Source: Venturia oleaginea (taxonomy: Eukaryota > Ascomycota > Dothideomycetes > Venturiales > Venturiaceae). Taken from it: a DNA stretch of 64,000 bases. The stretch spans positions 1,364,001 to 1,428,000 of the forward strand of contig JABMLP010000016.1 in the NCBI GenBank assembly GCA_013176395.1, read 5' to 3'. Shown here piece after piece: positions 22,554 through 32,192 of the stretch; the stretch's first letter is position 1; each line of letters opens with the position of its first letter. The notes below the pieces were generated by a model that worked only from the letters and a program-made list of their open reading frames with translations, was not told the DNA's origin and did not search any database. A program made the translations under genes and the position numbers.

Positions 22554-24308
22554 CTCGAGACGCGTCACGTGATCAACCACGTGATCAGCCAACTCGTCGG
22601 AACCGGAAGCGCGCTTGTGCGACCATTTGAACAGCGAAAAACAGCGCACACAGCGAGAACTCAATTTTTGGAATTTACAGAAGTATCATCTAAAGATCAT
22701 CAAAACACCTCTGCCAGTGGCCGCTCCGGCTTCTAGAGGCCATCGCGCGTCCCTCAGCGTCGATGAGATACCTCTAGAGTCGCCGTCGCGGCCACGGCAG
22801 AGCAAGCAGACGAATACATGAGCAAGCTACACGAACGATGCGTCCACCAAAGACAACAGCAACCATCTAGTCACTATCTTCCGGCTAGTCCATCACCCCA
22901 GATGACACTGCAACGCTTCGAGTCGACGAGTCACCGCTAGAACGGCAATACCTTCAACACAACTCAAACACCAGACGCCCGGTGTGCAACAATCGGCACC
23001 ACACACCACTGCAACGACTAGACAACCTCTCCCAACGTCTTGGCAAACCGTCCTGCTACAAGCTGTTGCCCAGAGCCTTGAGCCTCTCCCCAAACTGTTG
23101 CCTCCCAGTTATGGCATTGGCAAGAGTAGGTGCGCAACACAGTAAGCAGTAAAGACGTATAGAAGGAGCTTATTGGCGGCAAATCCCCTCTCTGTAAGCT
23201 AGCAGACGTAGCCTTGAGCCTCTCCCCAGACTGTTGCGTCCCAGTTATGGCAGTGGCAAGAGTAGGTGCGCGATATAGCAAGCAGGGAGAGCGACTAGCA
23301 GCAGATAGGCTCCGACTATAAGACGACAGGTCTACAACACAATCGGTGCGACACGATACGGCAGCTGCTAGAGAACCTCATCTACTATCGTCTCCGCAAA
23401 CCGTCCTGCTGCAAGCTGATGTCCAGAGCCTTGAGCCTCTCCCCAAACTGTTGCGTCCCAGTTATGGCATTGGCAAGAGTAGGTGCGCAACACAGTAAGC
23501 AGTAAAGACGTATAGAAGGAGCTTATTGGCGGCAAATCCCCTCCCTACAAGCCAGCAGACGTAGCCTTGAGCCTCTCCCCAGACTGTTGCGTCCCAGTTA
23601 TGGCATTGGCAAGAGTAGGAGCGCGATATAGCAAGCAGGGAGAGCGACTAGCAGCAGGTAGGCTCCGACTATAAGACGGCAGGTCTATAGCACGATCGGC
23701 GTCATACAATACGGCAGCTACCAGACAGCCTCGTCTACGGGCATACCCGGAGTATCACACCCAAGCAGCGAAATCACGACTACGATGGTTACTATTGTCT
23801 CCAGCATCACACAACCAAATACACCGCCGCATAGGAATCTGGTGCAAGGCAACTTTCACAAGCAGAAACATACTTAGGGAACCCGTTGGCCTTGAGGGAT
23901 AAGGCGAAACAGATAGACAAAGCTGAGCACTAGAGGGAGACTGTAGGTAGAAGGATAGCGAAACACGAGGCATTGCCTCTTGAGTCTACATAGCACAGAT
24001 ATACTAGCAGAGTAACCAGTATCTACAAGAGCCAGCGGGCATTTGGAGATACTGGTTAAGGGAAAAGAGGGAGGACGGAGGGGACAGCTGGTCTTGTTTC
24101 AGTGAACGGGGCGAAGTGGGGCGCGGTGGATTATATAATCTATCACGTGTCGGCTGTCTGATGAAGTCCTCCTAACCGGACATAGCTGCGTGATTAAGCG
24201 GCTGCAACCGAGTAGGATAAAATCAATCAATCAATCAATCAAATCATTTGAACAGCCAATTGAGGGCTGATTGCACGGCTAATTGAGAGCCAATCACAGG
24301 ATAGGTTA
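22554..24308. repeat. Non-genic repetitive block
   Basis: Joins the truncated MULE fragment at 22553. It has two close copies of CACGTGATC at 22567-22590, then the tandem repeat listed separately. Its right end has a short TCAA microsatellite near 24222-24242 (five units). No coding region is recognised; open frames here are short and mixed. It could be the degraded tail of a non-LTR retroelement, but no reverse transcriptase is visible. Confidence 0.5.
23045..23750. repeat. Two-copy 353-bp tandem repeat with internal sub-repeats
   Basis: Units start at about 23045 and 23398 (AAACCGTCCTGCT). Each contains two copies of a roughly 70-bp sub-repeat beginning AGCCTTGAGCCTCTCCCC, at about 23073, 23219, 23427 and 23573. 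Copies are highly similar with scattered substitutions. No protein is encoded. Confidence 0.85.
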
Positions 24309-24805
24309 TCCTAGAACAAAAACAGTTCTAGGAGTTGAAGCTGGGAAGCTGAGGAAAGAAAGAACTTGGAGAGAGATACAATACCCTTGACCTTCATAGT
24401 CCCTGGGAGCTCTGTCCTTAGTAATAAGGGTTGCAGAGCAGACTATAGTGTAAAAATCCTTCTGGGATTCTATAGTCACCTTCCTATACTAATAGGTGTT
24501 GACTTTATACTGCCTAGCAAATCTCTAGAGTAGAGTCTAGGAGTGTGTATAGAATGCTTCCTATTGTCTCTCACAAGTAAAAGATTTTGAGTTACCCAAG
24601 ATGGAAGAAGAGCAGAGAGAGAACATCTCTAAATTTCAAGCTCAAACCCAAGCTCTTCAAGCAGAAGTAGTCGCTTTGAAGGATCAAATTGTTACGGGGA
24701 ACTCGTTTCTCAACACAGTTGATTATGTCAAGACCTTCTTGACACCTGTGTTCTCTTGTTCTGGTCCGCGGGTTTGGGGTAAGGGCAATATCAGTCTGGA
24801 AGTAC
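24309..24805 (+). mobile_element. 5' leader and gag start of a gypsy-2-related element, interrupted
   Basis: Plus-strand DNA homologous to the gypsy-2 leader (reverse of about 29973-30251). It begins with a hairpin at 24309-24333 and runs into an ATG at 24601 (MEEEQRENISKFQAQTQALQ), a gag-like coiled start. Gypsy-2 is inserted in the opposite orientation at 24801-24805. The continuation after 30951 is not recognisable as gag. Confidence 0.7.
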
Positions 24806-25116
24806 TGTAAGAGTTCAACCCTCAAAGGTGTTTCGCAAGTGAGAGGAGACTGCTTGTATTTCGAAGTATCTAAGTACAGAGAAGAAAGTGTAAATACAGG
24901 AAGGATAGCTCGTATAAATAATCCTCCTCTTACAATAGATCCTTCTAGAAAGTATCTTTAAATGGAAACGTGACAGCTTGCGAAATAGAACATGGCAGCT
25001 TGCGAAATAGAACATGACAGCTTGCAAAATAGAACATGACAGCTTGCAGAATAACAAGAGAACAATTGGAAATCCAGTCATGGATAAGCTAGAGAGAAGG
25101 ATTCCATCCCTTAACA
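24806..25116 (-). repeat. gypsy-2 3' LTR
   Basis: 311 bp, TGTTAAGGG...CTCTTACA in element sense. It contains three to four repeats of a roughly 21-bp unit (ACAGCTTGCRAAATAGAAC on the plus strand, about 24970-25045). A TATA-like box lies near 24910. GTACTTAGATA in element sense (24877-24867) is complementary to the primer-binding site. Confidence 0.93.
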
Positions 25117-28100
25117 TTATCCCCTCCCCCCCTCTCTTGTAGATCGATGTGAGCGTAGTCTCTGAGGGCGTAGTATAGGTCCGTCGTTTTCAAGAACGTT
25201 GCCGTAGGCACTTTCAAAAGCGTCCAGAGCTGTAGTTTGTTGGAGTTCGCTAAGGGGTTCCCACGTAGGATCAACGTAGCCTACCCACTTAACTAAGACT
25301 TCTCGTGTTTGTTGTCGACCTCGCCGGCGCCATCTTGCGGCTAGAATAGCCTCGGTACCGTATTCCTCGTCTCCTTGTTCAGTTACTATAGGAGGCGGCT
25401 GTGTATTATCTTGTATTTGTGAAGGTAGGGGATCTGTGCCAGCTCTCCTAAGTAAAGACGTATGAAATCGGTTGTGGATTCCTCTGGGTGTATCAAGCTC
25501 GTAAGACATTGAGTTGATAACTCGTGTAACTGTATACTTCCCATGAATCCAGTCTAGTTTCTTACAAGGACGTAGGGTTTTTACGTTCTTTAGGTTGAGC
25601 CAGACTTTGTCTCCCACTTTAAAAGAGTCAGCCGGAGCACGATCTCTATTAGAGTAGTATTCTTGCTGTTGCTGAGCTGATACCATTGACGTTTCTGCCC
25701 ATTCTTGTGCGTCCTTCAATTTTGCTACAAGATCTTGTGCTTTTTCTTTTGGATTCTCAGGGGTTTTCTGGGGAGCTTCAACAGTTCCTATATGCTCAAT
25801 GTTATAACCGTGGGTTAAGAAGAAAGACGATAGGCCCGTAGCTTGGTTTGGTCTATTATCGAGGCATATTTGAGCAATAGGCAGGAGCTCAACCCAGTCG
25901 TCCTGACTAAATGTACAGAACTTACGTAGATAGGCTTCAACTTCTTGATTTCTTCTTTCCGTAGATCCATCAGTCTCAGGGTGATACGCTGTAGAGAGTC
26001 TTCTCTCTATCTTAAGAAGGTGACAAACTTCTTTCCAGAAAGCATTAACAAATTGCGTGTCCCTATCTGAGACTAGAGATCTAGGAAGCCAGTGTAATCT
26101 TACGTAGTTCTGCATAAATAGTTTTGCAAATCCTTCAGCTCCAAACTGTTCTTTAGGCACTGGGAACAGGATAGTTCCTTTACCCAAGCGGTCAGTAATA
26201 ACGCAGAGTCTTGTGCATCTTTGGCTCTCTGGTAATTCGACTATGAAGTCTACTGAAATATCTTGCCAGATACGGCTAGGGACAGGAAGAGGTTTAAGTA
26301 AACCTTTCTTTTTGTCTCGCCAGACTGAAGTTCTTCCGCAGACGTCACAATTGCGTATAAACTGACGTATATCTTGAGCAAATCCCGGCCAGTAGAACTG
26401 TCTGGAGAGAATAGCAATAGTAGCTTCTCGTCCAGGATGCCCTGATAGGACTGAATCGTGTATTTCTTGAATTACTCCTGTTAAGAGAGGCTCGTAGGAG
26501 GGCAACCAGATTCGGTCTCTATAGTAGAGCTGGTTGTTTTCGACTTTACAATCTCCTATAGAAGTAGGAACCTTTAGCTTAGATGGGAACTGCCTATCTT
26601 GCTTTAGAACGCTTTGGAAAATACGTCTGTAGTCTAGATCTCCTTCGAGTGCAGTTTCCCATCTATCCCTTAGATCACCTGAGAGAAAGGGATTTTGTAT
26701 AAAGGGGATAGGTTCTTTGTCTACTTCTTGAGCATTTTCTTGGGCAGCTTCTTCTCTTGCAGGAGTCTTATCCTCTAGAACGTTAATCCAAAGCTTTGGA
26801 GGTAATAACGTTCTAGTTCTTTCAACGATTCTTGGGTCTTGAATATCCTTTGGGAGATCTTGATCCCTTCGAGTTAAGGCGTCTGGAACTACAGATTCAG
26901 AGCCTGGGCGATAGCCTAGTTTGAAGTTAAACTTAGCTAGTATCTGCGCCCATCTCATTTGCCTTTCATTTAGTTCCCTTTTTACCATAAACTTCTCAAG
27001 GTTCTTGTGATCTGTGAGGATAATGAATGGCTTACTTAGGCTTAGTAGCTCGCTAGTCCAATGGACTAGAGCTTTGACTATAGCCATAAGTTCTTTGTCG
27101 TGGATATCATAATTGCATTCGGCTGGCAAGTGCTTAGTAGAGAAGAAAGCACATGGTTTCCAGTTACCTAGCTCATCTTTTTGACTAAGTACTGCTCCGG
27201 AAGCCCAGCCTGAAGCATCAGGTTCTACTCGCGTAGGCTTATCTTCATCAAGTGCAGACAGGACAGGTTCTTTGCAAAACTCTGCCTTAAGTTTTTGAAA
27301 AGATTCTTCTTGCTCCTTTCCCCATAAAAATGGAGTATTCTTCTTTGTAAGGCGAACCAGAGGCTCCCTTATTGTTGAGTTATCTTTTACAAAGTCACGG
27401 TAGAAGTTTGTAAAGCCTAGGAAGCCACGTACTCCTCGTAGAGTAGTAGGACGTTCCCATTCTTTAATTGCTTTGATCTTCTCCGGATCCATGTGTAGGC
27501 CCGTTTCAGTATCTATAACGAAGCCTAGATACTTGACTCGTTTGGTATTAAACTCGCACTTCCGAATATCAAGGTATAACCCAGCGTTAAGGCAGCTTTG
27601 AAGTATCTTTTCAGTCTTTTCTTCATGGTCTTTAAGGTTCTTTGAAGAGTATATTACTATATCGTCTAGATAAGCTGAGCAGAACTCGTCTAGGTATCGT
27701 CGAAGGATATAGTTTATATACCGTTGAAAAGACGCAGGTGCACCGGTTAAGCCAAAGGGAGTAACTAGCCATTCAAATAGACCATATCTAGTTCGAAAGG
27801 CAGTTTTGAACTCATCTCCCGTTGCGATTCGAATCTTGTGGAAGGCAGCATTTACATCAAGCTTACTAAGATACTTAGCACGAGCTAAGGTTAGTAAAGT
27901 CTCTTTTACTAACGGTAGCGGGTACCTATCCTTTCGAGTAATTGCGTTTAAGGCTCGGTAGTCTACGCAAAAGCGTAAGCCCCCTCCTGGTTTCTTCACA
28001 AAGAGAACTGGAGACGCAGCAACTGATTTACTCTCTCGGATAAAGCCTTTATCTAGTAGCTCTGTAAGAGTCCTTCGCAAAACAAGGAGTTGTTCTCGAC

Positions 28101-28962
28101 CCATACCATATAGAGGTCCCCAAGGAAGTGGTTTTCCTTCTTCTATAGGTATTTCGTGATCAATCCCAGGGCGATGCGGTGGTAGTCTCTCGGCCCTTTT
28201 AGGATCAAAGACAGCAGCGTACTTATGAAACCTCTTAGGTAGCAATTCCAGTATTTGCTCTGTTGTCAAAGGGACTTTCGGCTTCAAGGCAATATCAATA
28301 TCTCGAAGAGTAACAGCAAATACTCTAGACGCGTCTTTGATTTTCTCAAGTGTAGAAGTGACAAGGCGGTGGAATCTTACGGGCGCTACTTGTTGTATAT
28401 CAAGTTTGTCTTCAAATTTAGCATCGCGAATGCTAATCCCGTTTGCAAAGGTAAGAGTACCTTTAGATTCATTGATAACGGCTTTGGTGTCCTTGAGAAA
28501 AGGCCTGCCTAGTAGAAGATCCTCAAATTGTCCCGGGACTATATAAGCAAAAGCGTTGCATATAAGTCCCCCTAAATCTAGGTTCAACTTCGCAATTTTT
28601 GTCACTTGGGTCTGTCCTTCTTCCTTAAGAACTCCACCTATAGTACGCGGACTAATAGGGAGTACTTCAAGGTCCATCTGCGAAGCTTTCTCCTCGTTTA
28701 TTGATGCGTAGCAGCTAGATCCATTATCAAGGAGAGTTTTAAGAGAGTATATATCGTTCACTATAGTATTTGTGTAGAAAAGGCGGGAGAGCATCTTGGG
28801 TCTGAACTGCTCCCATTCTTTTTCTATCCGAGAACGGTGTGAATCAGTGTCTTTGTTCGAATTCAAAATACTATTTACTCTCTCAATTGACTCCTTTGAC
28901 AATTTTGCTCTATCTACTCTACGCCTCCATCCACGACTTTGGATAGAGGCTACTCTTTTTCC
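25117..28962 (-). CDS. gypsy-2 pol polyprotein
   Basis: Minus-strand frame in -1 phase to gag, open from the shift motif at 28962-28955 to a stop at 25117 that abuts the LTR. The domain order is typical of Ty3/gypsy pol: protease (KTLLDNGSSCYAS), RT with VKKPGGGLRFCVDYRALN and YLDDIVIYS, RNase H (EPDASGWASGAVLS), and integrase. The integrase has an HHCC region (CDVCGRTSVW), core acidic residues in ISVDFIVELP and VSDRDTQF, and TDGSTERRNQE. It ends in a chromodomain (VLVKWVGYVDPTWEPLSEL). Chromodomains steer such integrases to modified chromatin. No internal stop or frameshift was found. Confidence 0.93.
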   Translation of the reverse strand, partial: GKRVASIQSRGWRRRVDRAKLSKESIERVNSILNSNKDTDSHRSRIEKEWEQFRPKMLSRLFYTNTIVNDIYSLKTLLDNGSSCYASINEEKASQMDLEVLPISPRTIGGVLKEEGQTQVTKIAKLNLDLGGLICNAFAYIVPGQFEDLLLGRPFLKDTKAVINESKGTLTFANGISIRDAKFEDKLDIQQVAPVRFHRLVTSTLEKIKDASRVFAVTLRDIDIALKPKVPLTTEQILELLPKRFHKYAAVFDPKRAERLPPHRPGIDHEIPIEEGKPLPWGPLYGMGREQLLVLRRTLTELLDKGFIRESKSVAASPVLFVKKPGGGLRFCVDYRALNAITRKDRYPLPLVKETLLTLARAKYLSKLDVNAAFHKIRIATGDEFKTAFRTRYGLFEWLVTPFGLTGAPASFQRYINYILRRYLDEFCSAYLDDIVIYSSKNLKDHEEKTEKILQSCLNAGLYLDIRKCEFNTKRVKYLGFVIDTETGLHMDPEKIKAIKEWERPTTLRGVRGFLGFTNFYRDFVKDNSTIREPLVRLTKKNTPFLWGKEQEESFQKLKAEFCKEPVLSALDEDKPTRVEPDASGWASGAVLSQKDELGNWKPCAFFSTKHLPAECNYDIHDKELMAIVKALVHWTSELLSLSKPFIILTDHKNLEKFMVKRELNERQMRWAQILAKFNFKLGYRPGSESVVPDALTRRDQDLPKDIQDPRIVERTRTLLPPKLWINVLEDKTPAREEAAQENAQEVDKEPIPFIQNPFLSGDLRDRWETALEGDLDYRRIFQSVLKQDRQFPSKLKVPTSIGDCKVENNQLYYRDRIWLPSYEPLLTGVIQEIHDSVLSGHPGREATIAILSRQFYWPGFAQDIRQFIRNCDVCGRTSVWRDKKKGLLKPLPVPSRIWQDISVDFIVELPESQRCTRLCVITDRLGKGTILFPVPKEQFGAEGFAKLFMQNYVRLHWLPRSLVSDRDTQFVNAFWKEVCHLLKIERRLSTAYHPETDGSTERRNQEVEAYLRKFCTFSQDDWVELLPIAQICLDNRPNQATGLSSFFLTHGYNIEHIGTVEAPQKTPENPKEKAQDLVAKLKDAQEWAETSMVSAQQQQEYYSNRDRAPADSFKVGDKVWLNLKNVKTLRPCKKLDWIHGKYTVTRVINSMSYELDTPRGIHNRFHTSLLRRAGTDPLPSQIQDNTQPPPIVTEQGDEEYGTEAILAARWRRRGRQQTREVLVKWVGYVDPTWEPLSELQQTTALDAFESAYGNVLENDGPILRPQRLRSHRSTREGGRG

Positions 28963-29972
28963 GAGTAGTCCTCTTCTTCAACTTCTTCATTCTCCTCAGT
29001 GGTTCCTTTGGCCCTTTTTGAACCAAGTTGCGTGACTCTTTCTACCTCTGTATCCAACCAGCAGTCTTTCATTCTATGGCCGGCCTTCCCACAGCGTAAG
29101 CAGAGGTTATTTGCCTTCCTATATTCATAGGCTTTAGACGAAATTTTTAACTTGTTTACGCGTGTAGGCTCCCAGTCCATAGCGTTCAGATCTTTAAAAG
29201 ACTTCTCTTTATCTCTGAATCGTAACTTATCTTCTGAGGAAGAGAGCATCTTTGCTGTAGTGATTTGCATACTTGTATTCAAAAGATCGGACACAAACTG
29301 CTGGTAGGAGGTACTCTGAGATTGGCCTATTCTCTGGTTTCGCAGCTCTTGATTTATTGCTTTGTGTAGAAATGCAATTTTAACAGCGTCAGGCCAAGTC
29401 ATTCCTCCAGCATTAGCAAGAGTGGTTTCAAAACGGGGAAGAAAAGAGAAGAAGGGTTCTTTCTCTTTTTGTTTGATTGTGGACAGGCTTACAGTAGCTC
29501 TTTGTTGTTGTACTGGATCGCCATAGAAGTTGTCCATATACTGTAACAATTTCTGTCCCGTTTTATCTTCCTCTGGAGCTGTCTTTACGTAGGCCAGAGT
29601 AGCCTGAGCTGCGGAGCCTCGTAGAGAGGAGAAGATGTAGGCAAATTGGTTCCTACTATCCCCTATAGACTCTGCGTCTATCTCCAACTTCATCCTTGCT
29701 TGTTGAAACCACTGAGCCCATTCAGAACGCTTGCCATCAAATTCTTGGAGCTTAGGAAGTACAGCTTTCTTCCTATGTATTCTGTCTTTTTGTGAATTCT
29801 TAGTCTCTTGTCCTTCTACTACGTTCTCAGAGCGAGTAGTGTTAGGTAAGATTGTAAGAATACGCGTAATAGCATCGTTCTGAATGGCTAGTTGATGTTG
29901 TAATGCTGCCATAGCTTCTTGTAGGGCTTGGGGTTCTTGAGGAACTCTTTGTTCCTGATCTTCTCCTTCCAT
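28950..29972 (-). CDS. gypsy-2 gag
   Basis: 340 aa from ATG 29972 (MEGEDQEQRVPQEPQ). A coiled N-terminus is followed by a capsid-like region (LPKLQEFDGKRSEWAQWFQQ, GDPVQQQRATVSLSTIKQ), a CX2CX4HX4C knuckle (CLRCGKAGHRMKDC) and an acidic C-terminus. Gag forms the particle that packages the element RNA. The stop TAG at 28950-28952 follows TCGGAAAAAGAG, a possible -1 shift site giving the Gag-Pol fusion. Confidence 0.93.
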   Translation of the reverse strand: MEGEDQEQRVPQEPQALQEAMAALQHQLAIQNDAITRILTILPNTTRSENVVEGQETKNSQKDRIHRKKAVLPKLQEFDGKRSEWAQWFQQARMKLEIDAESIGDSRNQFAYIFSSLRGSAAQATLAYVKTAPEEDKTGQKLLQYMDNFYGDPVQQQRATVSLSTIKQKEKEPFFSFLPRFETTLANAGGMTWPDAVKIAFLHKAINQELRNQRIGQSQSTSYQQFVSDLLNTSMQITTAKMLSSSEDKLRFRDKEKSFKDLNAMDWEPTRVNKLKISSKAYEYRKANNLCLRCGKAGHRMKDCWLDTEVERVTQLGSKRAKGTTEENEEVEEEDYSEKE

Positions 29973-30623
29973 ATTTTCACCTATGAGAGATAATAGAGAG
30001 CACTACTATACACACTCCTAGGCTCTACTCTAGAGATTTGCTAGGCAGTATAGAGTCAATGCCTATTAGTATAGGAAGGTGACTATAGAATCCCAGAAGG
30101 ATTTTTACACTATAGTCCGCTCTGCAATCCTTATTACTAAGGACAGAGCTCCCAGGGACTATGAAGGCCAAGTGTATTAAATCTCTCTTCCTAGCTCTTT
30201 CTTTCCTCAGCTTATTACAGCTTCAACTCTTAAGACTACGCTGTCTTAGGATGACCTGCCCTTGCTTCTTGGAGATTCCAGCACGTTCTAGAAAATCTCA
30301 GTTTGAATTCTCTTGAATTCCCTTTTTGGATTGGCCCTTTCGGTTGGCCCTTGCTTCTTGGAGATTCTAGCACCTTCTAGAAAATCTCAGCTTGAATTCT
30401 CTTGAATTCCCTTTTTGTTTGGCCCTTGAGGTTGGCCCTTGAAGTTGGCCTTTGAGGTTGGCCCTTGCTTCTTGAGTTAGGACAAGTGTCCTCTTCTTGA
30501 AATTCCTTTCTGTTTGGCCCTTGAGGTTGGCCCTCGCTTCTTGGATTAGGACAAGTGTCCTCTTCTTGAAATTCCTTTTTGGAGCTTGCTCTCTGTGAGC
30601 CTTTCTTCCTTTGTAAGATTGAG
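29973..30623 (-). other. gypsy-2 leader with hairpin and minisatellite
   Basis: The roughly 650-nt leader carries a hairpin (30228-30251) conserved in the related leader at 24309-24333. It also has a degenerate repeat of about 70 bp between 30330 and 30600, built from GGCCCTTGAGGTTGGCCC and AGGACAAGTGTCCTC. One frame (30377 upward) reads as repeats of KEFQEEDTCPN, but I see no evidence it is translated. Confidence 0.6.
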
Positions 30624-30634
30624 GTACTTAGATA
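30624..30634 (-). other. gypsy-2 primer-binding site (self-priming)
   Basis: In element sense TATCTAAGTAC, one base inside the 5' LTR. It is the exact 11-nt reverse complement of GTACTTAGATA inside the LTR (30707-30697 in the 5' LTR). Confidence 0.78.
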
Positions 30635-30635
30635 A

Positions 30636-30946
30636 TGTAAGAGTTCAACCCTCAAAGGTGTTTCGCAAGTGAGAGGAGACTGCTTGTATTTCGAAGTATC
30701 TAAGTACAGAGAAGAAAGTGTAAATACAGGAAGGATAGCTCGTATAAATAATCCTCCTCTTACAATAGATCCTTCTAGAAAGTATCTTTAAATGGAAACG
30801 TGACAGCTTGCGAAATAGAACATGGCAGCTTGCGAAATAGAACATGACAGCTTGCAAAATAGAACATGACAGCTTGCAGAATAACAAGAGAACAATTGGA
30901 AATCCAGTCATGGATAAGCTAGAGAGAAGGATTCCATCCCTTAACA
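30636..30946 (-). repeat. gypsy-2 5' LTR
   Basis: 311 bp, identical by eye to the LTR at 24806-25116. Flanked on the right by target duplication AGTAC at 30947-30951. Confidence 0.93.
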
Positions 30947-30951
30947 AGTAC

Positions 30952-31443
30952 TTACCTTAAGTACCTTCCCTTGCTCAGGTTCTTTGGAGGCTCACTAGAT
31001 TCTAGCCGTCCGATGTATCTCCCAATTCAATTGTCGTCTAACCGATTTGATCCTCAGATCAATCCTGAACGCTTGTCGGTTAGTATGAAGGTTGGGGGTG
31101 GGCTTGCTTCGTGTGCATATGACTTGTGCTTGATTGTATCTAAGTAAACGGTCGTTACTGTAGTAGGTTGAAGAAGCTCCTATGTGAGAAACATAACATG
31201 AGATAACCACGAAGAAAGAAAGGAAAGTCCGTCCAACGTCCTCCCTATATACCCTTCTGGTTCTGGGTGCCAAGGTGTATTCCCACACCTCTTGGCTCTT
31301 CCCACACTTCCCACACTGTGGGCAATGCCAAGTGCTGTGGGAACTGTGGGAATATCACGTGACTCCTGCACGTACTATTCTCTCTTAGGACTGACCTGGT
31401 TGCACCAGTCCCCTCTTGTGCGCCCAACGGATTCCACTCCACA
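30952..31443 (+). repeat. Probable LTR or leader DNA of a third gypsy family
   Basis: No gene. The segment ends in ...CCACA at 31443, followed directly by TCAGTCCTAA (31444-31453). That is the reverse complement of TTAGGACTGA at 31385-31394, the same self-priming layout as gypsy-1 and gypsy-2. The LTR start could not be placed. Confidence 0.5.
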
Positions 31444-31532
31444 TCAGTCCTAACAACAACTTCTTGTTATCCAACCATCCTCTGCAGTCCCGTTGTCCCT
31501 GCTCTTCGGTCTTGAGGTGGTCTGTAACACAA

Positions 31533-32135
31533 ATGGCTTTTCAGAATAACGCAATCCAACAACTCCTAGAACAGATCGCTACGCCTGCTTCTACTCAAGA
31601 AAGGACTAGCCCGATCCAAGAAATAAAAGTCTCTCAAGATAGAAAGAAACAAATACTTCCTAAGCTCCAAGAATTTGATGGCAAGCGTTCTGAATGGGCT
31701 CAGTGGTTTCAACAAGCAAGGATGAAGTTGGAGATAGACGCAGAATCTATAGGGGATAGTAGGAACCAATTTGCCTACATCATCTCCTCTCTACGAGGCT
31801 CCGCAGCTCAGGCTACTCTGGCCTAGGTAAAGACAGCTCCAGAGGAAGATAAAACGGGACAGAAATTGTTACAGTATATGGACAACTTCTATGGCGATCC
31901 AGTACAACAACAAAGAGCTACTGTAAGCCTGTCCACAATCAAACAAAAAGAGAAAGAACCCTTCTTCTCTTTTCTTCCCCGTTTTGAAACCACTCTTGCT
32001 AATGCTGGAGGAATGACTTGGCCTGACGCTGTTAAAATTGCATTTCTACGTAAAGCAATAAATCAAGAGCTGCGAAACCAGAGAATAGGCCAATCTCAGA
32101 GTACCTCCTACCAGCAGTTTGTGTCCGAACTTTGA
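31533..32135 (+). pseudogene. gag remnant related to gypsy-2
   Basis: ATG 31533 (MAFQNNAIQQLLEQ) opens a gag whose body (KLQEFDGKRSEWAQWFQQ, YMDNFYGDPVQQQRAT) is nearly identical to gypsy-2 gag, although the N-terminus differs. A TAG at 31824-31826 replaces a TAC-type codon after AQATLA. The frame continues to QQFVSEL at 32135, where a 60-bp piece of gypsy-2-type LTR end follows. All of pol is deleted. Confidence 0.88.
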
Positions 32136-32192
32136 AATACAAGTCGTCTTCTCTCACTTGCGAAATACCTTTGAGGGTTGAACTCTTACACA
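32134..32192 (+). repeat. Truncated gypsy-2-type LTR end
   Basis: About 60 bp matching the last 60 bp of the gypsy-2 LTR in element sense, ending GGGTTGAACTCTTACA, with a few substitutions. It joins the gag remnant directly, so the element was internally deleted. It abuts the MULE 3' region. Confidence 0.8.

Larger units (their letters stand above)
24806..30946 (-). mobile_element. Ty3/gypsy chromovirus, gypsy-2, apparently intact
   Basis: A 6,141-bp element on the minus strand. Its 311-bp LTRs at 24806-25116 and 30636-30946 look identical, and the target duplication is AGTAC (24801-24805 and 30947-30951). It has a gag of 340 aa and a pol frame of about 1,280 codons with no break found. A pyrimidine-rich stretch on the plus strand (purine tract in the element sense) adjoins the 3' LTR at 25117-25136. 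The intact frames and LTRs make it a candidate active element. Confidence 0.95.

Noticed and set aside
24150..24185. CTGATGA followed by a GTCC/GGAC stem, resembling a hammerhead ribozyme core
   Set aside because: The GAAA that must follow stem II is absent (ATAG instead) and stems I and III could not be formed.
24970..25045. Short repeats of about 21 bp with spacers, CRISPR-like at first sight
   Set aside because: They are direct repeats inside a retrotransposon LTR of a eukaryote, occur identically in both LTRs, and have no unique spacers.
30377..30655. 92-codon repeat protein KEFQEEDTCPN on the minus strand
   Set aside because: It lies in the gypsy-2 leader minisatellite and starts inside the LTR; no evidence of translation.
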